Source: Sedimentisphaerales bacterium
Lineage (GTDB): Bacteria; Planctomycetota; Phycisphaerae; Sedimentisphaerales; SM23-30
Reading direction: 5' to 3'
Length of the DNA stretch: 6,002 bases
Assembly (NCBI GenBank): GCA_030634605.1
Contig: DAOWAK010000088.1
Coordinates: 1 to 6,002, forward strand
Shown: piece after piece, positions 1-5,587 of the stretch
How positions within the stretch are numbered: the stretch's first letter is position 1
Layout of the letters: every line of letters begins with the position of its first letter
Program-made: the position numbers and the translations under genes
The notes under the pieces: generated by a model
Databases searched by the model: none
What the model was told of the DNA's origin: nothing
Seen by the model: only the letters and a program-made list of their open reading frames with translations

Positions 1-2
1 AT

Positions 3-1358
3 GGCGGCCCGGTATCGGCTACTGGTACAGATAGCGGCGGAACTGCACAATGGAATGATACTCTAAACAGAATCGATGGTGACACGTTTACCGGCGCGGC
101 GGTGGGGATGGTGGTTTATTTGCAATTTGCCACCGACGATTCGGAAGATGGTTATTATGTAATTGCTACAGTCGCCGGTGATCTTAGCTGGTTTACTTTG
201 GAAACTAATCCAATAACTCCGGGCGGAACCCAAGGTCTTGAAGAATGCAACATCGGCGGGGCGTGGGAGCAGGACGATGCCGTTACCGGTATTCAAAATG
301 CATTAGATGTAATGGGTACGGGTGAAACCATAGAGGTTTGCTGTAATCAAACTACCGGTACGACATATAACGTCAACGCAGAGATGGCAACCAATGTGGC
401 AGCGGATGGAACCATTTACCTGCCGCTCACGATCAAGGGCGTGGATGCGTCGGATGGTTCGGACTTAACTGTGGCCAGTAAATATCCGAAATTATCTGCC
501 AGCGGTAATATGGATTCTATATTTTGCCTTCAGTCATCGTATTGGAGACTATCATTCCTGCATTTCTTTGGCAACGCAAAAACGATTCCTTGTGGACTGG
601 AAATTGCCGATAGCTTTCAGATAATCAGCGAGTGCCTGGCGGAAGATTTTACTGGTGTTGGAATTGGATCACTTAGTGGCTATCAAGACATAATTGTCGC
701 AGGATGTGAAGCATGGGATTGTGGCACTTATGGATTTTTTACAACACTTTCCCCGGTTTCTTTGATAAATTGTTCGGCTCATGAATGCGGGGCCGCCGGT
801 ATCTATGTTTCCAGCGGCGGCGGATATGGAAATTTGGTGGCGGGCTGCCGGGCATACAATAACACCGGCATTGGAATTATATTCAACAGCTATGTGGGGG
901 TCTTCTGTAATAATGTGGCAGACAGCAATGGTTCTTATGGATTTAAGTTGTATGGGGCAACCGGCTATGCTGCATTTAATAATTCAGCCACCAATAATAC
1001 CGGGGTGGGTTACTATCAGAATTCAGCAGGAATATTGTTTGGTATGTTCAGGAATAATCACAGCCACGGCAATTCAGCTCACACCAATGCGGTGGCTGAT
1101 GGCAGCTGGGCGGATTATCTGGACGGCGGGAACATCACCGGGGCCCCATTATGGTGCGGCGATGAAACCGATGGCGATTATCGTTTCCAGGCGGGTTCGC
1201 CTTTGCTTAACGCGGGATGGCCGAGTTGTTGGGGTTATGAGACGGATCAGGATGCGATAGAGGTTTTTGCGCACGTCGGAGCGTTTGTGCCGGAGCATAA
1301 GTCGCCGGTGCCGGCGGTTGCGGGGATGGTTGGGTCACCAGTTACAGGAGCGTTTTAA
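3..1358 (+). CDS. Partial parallel beta-helix protein, probable phage tailspike or surface-glycan-binding protein (5' end off window)
   Basis: The frame is open from the window edge to TAA at 1356-1358, giving 451 residues. The ATG at 102 is internal: the residues before it (GGPVSATGTDSGGTAQW...) read as normal protein, so the true start lies upstream. The middle (about nt 594-1076) folds into seven rungs of 22-24 residues, each opening with a Gly-hydrophobic segment (GLEIA, GIGSL, GFFTT, GIYVS, GIGII, GFKLY, GYYQN), with stacked Cys or Asn in the turns. This is the right-handed parallel beta-helix (pectin-lyase-like) pattern known from tailspikes, polysaccharide lyases and surface proteins. 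The C-terminal part (about nt 1137-1290; GDYRFQAGSPLLNAG, then HVGAFVP) resembles the cap that closes many such helices. No catalytic site could be assigned, so binding versus cleavage is open. The stop overlaps the next start (TAATG), placing it in the downstream operon. The tailspike role is inferred from the phage-like neighbours; a host surface protein is the alternative. Confidence 0.8.
   Translation, partial: GGPVSATGTDSGGTAQWNDTLNRIDGDTFTGAAVGMVVYLQFATDDSEDGYYVIATVAGDLSWFTLETNPITPGGTQGLEECNIGGAWEQDDAVTGIQNALDVMGTGETIEVCCNQTTGTTYNVNAEMATNVAADGTIYLPLTIKGVDASDGSDLTVASKYPKLSASGNMDSIFCLQSSYWRLSFLHFFGNAKTIPCGLEIADSFQIISECLAEDFTGVGIGSLSGYQDIIVAGCEAWDCGTYGFFTTLSPVSLINCSAHECGAAGIYVSSGGGYGNLVAGCRAYNNTGIGIIFNSYVGVFCNNVADSNGSYGFKLYGATGYAAFNNSATNNTGVGYYQNSAGILFGMFRNNHSHGNSAHTNAVADGSWADYLDGGNITGAPLWCGDETDGDYRFQAGSPLLNAGWPSCWGYETDQDAIEVFAHVGAFVPEHKSPVPAVAGMVGSPVTGAF
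1346..1350 (+). promoter_or_regulatory. Ribosome binding site for the 142-aa gene
   Basis: AGGAG lies 7 bases before the ATG at 1358, inside the last codons of the beta-helix gene. With the TAATG stop/start overlap it indicates translational coupling and fixes the start of the next gene. Confidence 0.7.
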
Positions 1359-1786
1359 TGTTGTATTACGTTTATTTCAGTGAGGGCGGCGTGCCGAAGG
1401 CCGGGTTGACGCCGAGTTGGGAATCTTTGTTGACGGCTGAGAACGGCACGGATAAAAGCGGAGCGGCTCCGGCGATAGCGGAGGTTGGCGGGGGCTATTA
1501 CCATTTTGACATCAAGTTCGCTGCGGCACCGTGGGATGTGGCGGGTGAGGATTTGGTTGGCGTGATTGACGGTGGAGCGGCGTTGCCGGATGCGGAGCGG
1601 TACAAGCCGATTGCGATTTCGCTGCGGGGGTTGGGGCTGGCGAGGATTGCGCACAAGGCGGTGCAAGATAAGTTTACGGGTGAGATTGAAGTGTTCGCGA
1701 CCGATGGGGTCAGTGGTGAAATGAAACTGGTGATGACCGACGCGGCGGGGACGATTTCCCGGGTGCCTGGTGTTTCAGGATCGTAA
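1358..1786 (+). CDS. Probable phage tail accessory protein, beta-sandwich-like, function unknown
   Basis: This gene encodes 142 residues and starts at an ATG overlapping the beta-helix stop, preceded by AGGAG. No signal peptide or membrane segment is visible. The N-terminal half (residues about 1-50: GVPKAGLTPSWESLL, then AIAEVGGGYYHFDI) has the look of a small beta-sandwich found in phage tail and adsorption proteins, in which a GLTP motif is followed by an acidic-glycine 'E-x-GGG-Y-x-F' strand. The second half (residues about 75-142) includes a charged helix-like stretch (LARIAHKAVQDKF) followed by beta-rich sequence. I recognise the style, not a named family. Its position between a tailspike-like gene and an FN3 gene suggests an adaptor or decoration at the tail tip. 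Codon use is strongly G/T-rich, like the downstream genes and unlike the body of the beta-helix gene. Confidence 0.8.
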   Translation: MLYYVYFSEGGVPKAGLTPSWESLLTAENGTDKSGAAPAIAEVGGGYYHFDIKFAAAPWDVAGEDLVGVIDGGAALPDAERYKPIAISLRGLGLARIAHKAVQDKFTGEIEVFATDGVSGEMKLVMTDAAGTISRVPGVSGS

Positions 1787-1789
1787 CGC

Positions 1790-2482
1790 ATGGAAAAGTA
1801 TTTTTATAACAGTCTGGTTGAAGGTGATTTTGGTAACGGTTGGCCTTTGCGGCAGAGTCTTGTTGAGGGGGATTTCTGGACACGATTGGGCGGTTGTTAT
1901 TCGGTTTATCGCGGGCAGGGGCAGGTCGGGGATGTTGATTACTTTTCGATAATTGCGGCGCCGACGGACACTGGGGAATTGAGTGTTTCGGATGATATTT
2001 CGCATGCGGCCGGGAGAAATTATTTTTACGTGGTGCGGCGGATATCAGGGACCGGTCGGCAGGAGCTGGGGAGCAGGTCGGTGGTGCGGTTGTCGCTGGA
2101 TGAGCAGGGTGAGCGGTTGGGGCCGCGGCCTAATGTGGTGAGCGATTTGAGTGCCCGGGCGATAGGTGATGGTCGGGTGGCGTTGAGTTGGTATTACGGG
2201 CCGGTGGGTCAGAAGATTGAGCCGGTTGGTTTTGAGGTGCTGGGCGACGGCGGCAGCGGTGTGATCGATTACGAAAACGCGCTGGGGCAGGTGAGTTTTC
2301 GGGGCGGGGGTTATTATTCCTTTGTCAGTCCGGCTGGTGAGGAGGGTCAGCAGTTGCGGTTTGTAGTTCGTTCGGTGGGCAGTAATGGTGTGGATGACGG
2401 GAATTGCGTTTCGGTGTCGGCGGTGGTGGATTTGAGTGGGCCCGATAGTGTTGAAGGATTGAGTGGGCGAGTGATTTTTTAG
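1790..2482 (+). CDS. Fibronectin type III-like phage structural protein
   Basis: The product is 230 residues, starting at ATG 1790 three bases after the previous stop, with AGGA at 1777-1780. Residues about 115-214 look like an FN3 beta-sandwich: VSDLSARAIGDGRVALSW at the first strands, GFEVLGDGG in the middle, and LRFVVRSVGSNG towards the end (the conserved 'Y/F-x-V-x-A/S-V' strand). Residues about 34-104 fit a second, more divergent copy (CYSVYRG..., then NYFYVVRRISGTGRQE). FN3 domains in phages are usually ornamental or binding modules on tail proteins, so a role at the tail tip is inferred. Two oddities are visible. An identical SLVEGDF heptapeptide occurs at residues 8-14 and 23-29. The C-terminus (DSVEGLSGRVIF) resembles the first strand of another FN3 domain and stops abruptly at a T6 run. 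There is no secretion signal. Confidence 0.8.
   Translation: MEKYFYNSLVEGDFGNGWPLRQSLVEGDFWTRLGGCYSVYRGQGQVGDVDYFSIIAAPTDTGELSVSDDISHAAGRNYFYVVRRISGTGRQELGSRSVVRLSLDEQGERLGPRPNVVSDLSARAIGDGRVALSWYYGPVGQKIEPVGFEVLGDGGSGVIDYENALGQVSFRGGGYYSFVSPAGEEGQQLRFVVRSVGSNGVDDGNCVSVSAVVDLSGPDSVEGLSGRVIF
1811..1876 (+). repeat. Internal 45-bp-period repeat encoding SLVEGDF twice
   Basis: Positions 1811-1831 and 1856-1876 both encode SLVEGDF, 45 bases (15 codons) apart near the N-terminus of the FN3-like protein. The peptide is identical, but four of seven codons differ, all synonymously (CTG/CTT, GAA/GAG, GGT/GGG, TTT/TTC). The copies are therefore either old or held by selection on the protein. Confidence 0.6.
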
Positions 2483-2495
2483 AATTTGTGATCGG

Positions 2496-2505
2496 AATAA
2501 TTATG
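2496..2505 (+). promoter_or_regulatory. AT-rich translation-start leader (copy 1)
   Basis: AATAATTATG spans the chosen ATG at 2503-2505 and recurs exactly at 4334-4343 around the start of the following gene. The shared AT-rich leader in G-rich surroundings is the main reason for preferring ATG 2503 over GTG 2488. A weak CGGA lies just upstream. Confidence 0.4.
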
Positions 2506-4338
2506 TCAGGAAATGCGGTAACGTTTAGCAGGCGGGACTTTAAAAATTTGAGTGTGCGCGGCGTGTCGGTGGTGGTTGAAGTTGACGGGCGGGCGGCGCC
2601 ATGGTTAGAGCTGTTGGAGATTCGGCGGCGGCCGGGGCCTTATTTGAATGAGGCCCGTTTTCGTATTGTGGCGGAAAAGGTTTCTGTGGATGAGCAGGGT
2701 GATCGTGGTCGGTTTGAGGATGTTGTTCGATCGGGGCGTCCCGGGCAGCGGGTTCGGGTGAGTCAGATTTGTGATGGTCCCGGCAGTGGCGTGGGGAGTT
2801 GGCCCTGGTTTGAGGGAGTGATATGTCAGGGGCAGGCGAAGTTGTCGGCTAAGGCGGATGAGGTTGAGGTGGTTGCGTGTTCGGAGCTGGTTTACCGGAA
2901 CGGGGCGGTGATTGACGGGGTGCGTTGTCTGGGCGGACAGGGCGATGTGGTGCATTTGAATCTGGATGCGGTGTTCAATCCGGAAGGGGTGGGGAACTGT
3001 TCGGCGGCGGCGGTGCCGGTTGAAGGGAAGAGTTATCAGGTTTTTGATTTGAACGAGTCGGGGGCGGTTTTGTGGACGTTCGCGGCGGCGGTGAAATATG
3101 TCGCCAGTGAATACCTGGGCCGAGATGCGGTGCGGGATTTGAGTGTTGATGAGCTGGAGCAGTTGAGCGGGGGCGGTCTGTTGCGGGATGTGGATGTGAC
3201 CGGGTTGAGGCCGCTGAAGGCGTTGGCGCGATTATGCGAGCGGGCGGGGATGGGTTATGGTTTGGTTGAGGTGCCCGGTGCGGATGGTCGGGTGCGTAGT
3301 GTTTTGCGGTTTTATCGCCGGGGCAGCGGCAGGCGAATTTATCTGGGTCATCAGCAGGCGGGTGAAAAGCTGGATGTTGCGCAGACGAACCTGGTTAGTT
3401 GTCAGTTGCGTCGCGGGCCGGGAGCGGGGGCTCTGGGGATGATCGGGCGGGGCGAACGCAAGCGGTTCGAGGCGACGTTCGAGCTGGTTGAAGGTTGGGA
3501 CCCTGCGCTGGAAGAGAATGATTATGATTTGTATTCGCCGGATACCAATGAGGATTTTCTGGCGGTGCGGGATGTGTTTCGCAAATGGGTGCTGAATGAG
3601 GCGGGCGATTACAGTGGGTCGCCGTTCAATCAGGGGCCGGCTTATGATTTTCGTGAGGTTTTTGGCGGCGGCAATTACAATGCGCATCGTCGGCGGTTCT
3701 GGCCTTGTTTGAGTCGGGACGCGGCGGGGTCGGGGCTGGGTTATTATCTGGAAGTGTCTTATTCGGGCGGTCAGATCTGGCGGAAATACAGCGGGGCGTT
3801 TGATAATCTGCTGGATGAGTGCGGTGTGTATCTGAGCGGCAGGCAGATGGACGTGGCGATGTGGTACGCTATCAAGAAGGGGCTGCTGCAGTTTCGGATT
3901 ACGGCATCGGTAGTGGCGGATGAGTCTTTGGAGGCGGAGGTTTTTGACGGGGCCGAGAACAGCAGTCGGGTGGTTCACAAGCTGTTGTTTGATTACGGGC
4001 GGGATTACCGTTACGAGCAGGTGACGCCGAAGAGCATTTTTTACAATTACGCGGCGGCAGGTCTGGGAGCTCCGGCGGTGCGGGATGACGGAGCTGGGGT
4101 TCGTGGGTTGCTGCGGAATCAGTTGCGGCGGATTCGGCAGAGTGATTTGAGCGGGACGGCGGAGCTGGGCTGGCTGCGGCCGGAGGTTTGTTGCGGTGAT
4201 GTGGTTGCGGGGATAGCAGGTCGCGAGGTGGAGTTTGCTGAGTTGGTTGGGGTGCGGGATTTTCTGCCCCAGGTGCGACATGTGAGGTTGGTTTTGGGTG
4301 ATAAGTGGACAACGGAAATTAAATTCGGGCAGAAATAA
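2503..4338 (+). CDS. Large phage tail protein, candidate baseplate/tail hub
   Basis: The product is 611 residues from ATG 2503. A GTG at 2488 would add five residues (MIGII), but it has no Shine-Dalgarno, whereas ATG 2503 has CGGA at a suitable distance and the same AATAATT leader as the next gene. Residues about 18-135 resemble the first beta-domain of hub proteins of the gpD/gp27 type: a strand-rich start (VSVVVEVDG), PGQRVRVSQ, then PWFEGVICQG followed by a beta-hairpin and VEVVACSELVYRNG. Residues about 234-256 (GLRPLKALARLCERAGMGYG) resemble the helix of the second hub domain, where a 'leucine-rich helix-G-x-x-x' precedes a strand. The C-terminus contains WLRPEVCCGDVVAGIAGRE and ends with a beta-strand (WTTEIKF). 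In such proteins these domains form the central tube of the baseplate. Similarity here is by pattern only; a generic tail or tip protein is the fallback. The 5' neighbour ends 20 bases before this ATG, and the 3' neighbour begins 2 bases after its stop. Confidence 0.75.
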   Translation: MSGNAVTFSRRDFKNLSVRGVSVVVEVDGRAAPWLELLEIRRRPGPYLNEARFRIVAEKVSVDEQGDRGRFEDVVRSGRPGQRVRVSQICDGPGSGVGSWPWFEGVICQGQAKLSAKADEVEVVACSELVYRNGAVIDGVRCLGGQGDVVHLNLDAVFNPEGVGNCSAAAVPVEGKSYQVFDLNESGAVLWTFAAAVKYVASEYLGRDAVRDLSVDELEQLSGGGLLRDVDVTGLRPLKALARLCERAGMGYGLVEVPGADGRVRSVLRFYRRGSGRRIYLGHQQAGEKLDVAQTNLVSCQLRRGPGAGALGMIGRGERKRFEATFELVEGWDPALEENDYDLYSPDTNEDFLAVRDVFRKWVLNEAGDYSGSPFNQGPAYDFREVFGGGNYNAHRRRFWPCLSRDAAGSGLGYYLEVSYSGGQIWRKYSGAFDNLLDECGVYLSGRQMDVAMWYAIKKGLLQFRITASVVADESLEAEVFDGAENSSRVVHKLLFDYGRDYRYEQVTPKSIFYNYAAAGLGAPAVRDDGAGVRGLLRNQLRRIRQSDLSGTAELGWLRPEVCCGDVVAGIAGREVEFAELVGVRDFLPQVRHVRLVLGDKWTTEIKFGQK

Positions 4339-4343
4339 TTATG
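4334..4343 (+). promoter_or_regulatory. AT-rich translation-start leader (copy 2)
   Basis: This is an exact second copy of AATAATTATG, overlapping the TAA stop of the hub-like gene and ending in the ATG of the 116-aa gene. No strong Shine-Dalgarno accompanies it (only GGGCAGAAA upstream), so translation probably depends on coupling to the preceding gene and on low structure at the start. Confidence 0.35.
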
Positions 4344-4691
4344 GCATATTCATCGGCAAAGGAAACGGGATTGGAATTGCAGGAGCAGTTGGCGCGGTTG
4401 AATCGTAGCGGCTCCGGCAGTGAAGCGACCGAGCAGTCGCGCGTGATTTCCAGCGGGGCGGTAACGGCGGCGTGGCTGATCGAGGTGGTCAGTTGCGAGC
4501 AGTACAATGTTTATAATGTTCGGCAGGTGTCAATTGTGGCGGCGGGCATGGAGCCGGTGACGCTGGGGGGCAGTAACGCTCTGGCGTATAACCTGGCGGA
4601 GTCGTTTACGGCGACGGGCACGCTGGCGGCGGGGACTTTGGCGGTGATGTGGCGGGTGGGGGACGATAATGTTTTTTATGTGCAGCCTTAG
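4341..4691 (+). CDS. Conserved-looking phage protein, function unknown (116 aa)
   Basis: The product is 116 residues and starts two bases after the hub-like gene. Residues about 1-35 are polar and probably helical (ELQEQLARLNRSGSGSEAT), suggesting a linker or oligomerisation segment. Residues about 40-116 form a beta-rich domain: AAWLIEVVSCEQYNVYNVRQV, a turn with PVTLGGSNALAYNLAE, then GTLAAGTLAVMWRVGDDNVFYV. The 'YNVYNVR ... NLAE ... GTLAAGT ... RVGDxNVFY' pattern has the look of small phage proteins near tail genes, possibly a fibre, plug or decoration protein, but I cannot name a family. There is no signal peptide or clear membrane span. Composition is G/T-skewed like the neighbours. The TAG stop at 4689-4691 overlaps a possible GTG for the next gene, whose better start is 4712. 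Confidence 0.75.
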   Translation: MAYSSAKETGLELQEQLARLNRSGSGSEATEQSRVISSGAVTAAWLIEVVSCEQYNVYNVRQVSIVAAGMEPVTLGGSNALAYNLAESFTATGTLAAGTLAVMWRVGDDNVFYVQP

Positions 4692-4700
4692 TGGTTTGTC

Positions 4701-4707
4701 GGGAGAG
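4701..4707 (+). promoter_or_regulatory. Ribosome binding site deciding the start of the membrane/coiled-coil gene
   Basis: GGGAGAG ends 4 bases before ATG 4712. A GTG at 4691 opens the frame earlier, but it has no comparable site and would add VCRER-type residues before the natural MAKRSGEK start. Confidence 0.6.
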
Positions 4708-4711
4708 AAAG

Positions 4712-4993
4712 ATGGCGAAGCGGTCCGGTGAGAAGCAGGAATCGTTGTGGAGTTTTCGGCGGGAGATAACGCTGGGGACGCTTTTGCAGTTGGTGACGCT
4801 GGTGGTGGTGCTGGTGGCGGCGTGGGTGAACCTGCAGAAGGATATGGTGCTGATTCGTCATGAGTTGGCGCGGCTGGTGCAGGTGTATGACAAGCTGCAG
4901 CAGCACATTGAGTGTTTGACGGAGGAGTCTCTGGAGCATGAGTATCGGCTGCAGGCGCTGGAGCAGCAGCAGGGGCCGCGGTCGCGAGGGTGA
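4712..4993 (+). CDS. Small single-span membrane protein with coiled coil, possible lysis (spanin- or holin-accessory-like) protein
   Basis: The product is 93 residues from ATG 4712. The N-terminus is basic (MAKRSGEK, then SFRRE). One membrane segment follows at about residues 20-41, rich in L, V and T and ending AAWVNL. After it comes a probable coiled coil, about residues 42-88: hydrophobic residues M45, I48, L52, L55, Y59, L62, I66 and L69 keep perfect 3-4 heptad spacing, with L80 and L83 later. Cys68 could form an intermolecular disulfide. By the positive-inside rule the N-terminus is cytoplasmic and the coiled coil periplasmic, the layout of inner-membrane spanins of the Rz type, though it is shorter than lambda Rz. 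Small phage membrane proteins with cytoplasmic coiled coils (XhlA-like) or structural membrane anchors are alternatives. It is the last gene of the tightly packed operon and is followed by a gap of about 108 bases. Confidence 0.7.
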   Translation: MAKRSGEKQESLWSFRREITLGTLLQLVTLVVVLVAAWVNLQKDMVLIRHELARLVQVYDKLQQHIECLTEESLEHEYRLQALEQQQGPRSRG

Positions 4994-5101
4994 ATATGGT
5001 TTGGCCAACGGCGGTTTTGTGCTTGCAAATAGATTGGTAATCAATTATCATGAATATCCAATGTATTTCACAGGCATTTTACTCATTGAATGGATTTTAT
5101 T
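4994..5101 (+). other. AT-rich intergenic gap before the DUF488 gene
   Basis: This is the largest gene-free stretch in the window (108 bases). It contains the candidate promoter at 5023-5051 and an imperfect ATTGG...CCAAT inverted pair (5033-5037 and 5058-5062). I saw no T-tailed GC hairpin, so termination of the upstream operon here is not supported. Confidence 0.5.
5023..5051 (+). promoter_or_regulatory. Candidate sigma-70-type promoter for the DUF488 gene
   Basis: TTGCAA (5023-5028) and TATCAT (5046-5051) are separated by 17 bases in the only sizeable intergenic gap of the window. They match the -35 and -10 consensus at 4/6 and 5/6 positions. Transcription would start near 5058, leaving a leader of about 44 bases. 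The region is AT-rich, unlike the surrounding G-rich genes, which supports a promoter but also makes chance matches easier. Confidence 0.4.
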
Positions 5102-5542
5102 ATGAAAATTAAGCTGTTTACGATTGGGTTTGCGGGAAAATCTGCTCGGGTATTTTTTGGTAAGTTGAAAGAAGCCGGCGTTGCTAAAGTAGTGGATGTG
5201 CGGTTGTATAACAGTTCTCAGTTAGCGGGTTATACCAAAAAGTCGGACCTGGAATATTTTCTCAAAGAGATTGTTTCGGTGGGCTATTTGCACATGCCGG
5301 CGATGTCGCCAACGAAGGAAATACTCCAGTCATACAAAAGCGGCACCATGGATTGGGAGCAATACGAAGAAGAATTTGGCGAACTGATTTCGAAACGGCT
5401 GATTGAAAATTCTATGATTCCGTCGCAAACAGATAAGTCTTGTTTTTTGTGCAGTGAATCGCAGCCTGATTTCTGTCACCGTCGGTTGGTGGTGGAATAT
5501 CTGGCGAAACAATGGGGTAATGTTGAAATAAATCATTTGTAA
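5102..5542 (+). CDS. DUF488 family protein
   Basis: The product is 146 residues from ATG 5102. An in-frame ATG at 5090 would add MDFI but has no ribosome site, while 5102 has a weak TGGA about 8 bases upstream. The protein carries the family hallmarks: TIGFAG near the N-terminus (family TIGxS/xG), KVVDVRLYNSSQLAGYTK (DVR followed by a Ser/Pro-rich loop), and C-terminal CFLCSESQPDFCHRR, the L-C-x-E...CHR signature with Cys114, Cys117, Cys125 and His126. Length is normal for the family. The clustered Cys and His look like a metal or active site, but the biochemical role of DUF488 proteins is not established. It is predicted to be soluble and cytoplasmic. Base use is balanced and AT-richer than both flanks, and it has a likely promoter of its own, so it resembles a moron or cargo gene rather than a structural gene. 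Confidence 0.88.
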   Translation: MKIKLFTIGFAGKSARVFFGKLKEAGVAKVVDVRLYNSSQLAGYTKKSDLEYFLKEIVSVGYLHMPAMSPTKEILQSYKSGTMDWEQYEEEFGELISKRLIENSMIPSQTDKSCFLCSESQPDFCHRRLVVEYLAKQWGNVEINHL

Positions 5543-5572
5543 GTAGCAGGGGTGTTTTAATACAGTTTTTCT

Positions 5573-5581
5573 GGAAGGGAG
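5573..5581 (+). promoter_or_regulatory. Ribosome binding site of the lipoprotein gene
   Basis: GGAAGGGAG lies 6 bases before ATG 5588. It is the strongest Shine-Dalgarno region in the window and fixes the lipoprotein start, which also gives a well-formed signal peptide. The rest of the 45-base gap after the DUF488 stop shows no hairpin terminator. Confidence 0.65.
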
Positions 5582-5587
5582 AAGCAA

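Noticed and set aside
781..1260. Plus-strand open frame of 159 codons inside the beta-helix gene
   Set aside because: The overlapping beta-helix frame shows clear repeating rungs; this alternative frame has no recognisable domain and no ribosome site.
2098..2702. Exact 15-base match (2098-2112 and 2688-2702) encoding DEQGER and DEQGDR in the FN3 and hub genes
   Set aside because: The similarity does not extend beyond the short match, and skewed codon use makes such coincidences likely; too weak to call a repeat.
2144..4155. Recurrent GATTTGAGTG-like words across the FN3 and hub genes
   Set aside because: They encode Asp-Leu-Ser with the preferred codons GAT TTG AGT/AGC, so codon bias explains them; spacing is irregular.
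3232..4281. Long minus-strand open frame opposite the hub-like gene (349 codons)
   Set aside because: The coding strand is very poor in the trinucleotides that give antisense stops because of its strong G/T skew. The hypothetical product is a low-quality P/T/R/I/H-rich sequence with no domain, and it sits fully inside a convincing gene.
4530..5051. Minus-strand open frame of 173 codons across the 116-aa and membrane genes
   Set aside because: It is Ala/Pro/Thr/His-rich with no family features, spans two good genes antisense, and is explained by the same base skew.
5033..5062. Imperfect inverted pair ATTGG...CCAAT considered as an operator or terminator
   Set aside because: Only the five outer bases pair continuously, the interior is mismatched and there is no T tract, so it supports neither call firmly.
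5537..5563. Possible promoter TTGTAA...TAATAC ahead of the lipoprotein gene
   Set aside because: The spacing of 15 bases is short and the -10 match poor; not better than chance in this AT-rich gap.
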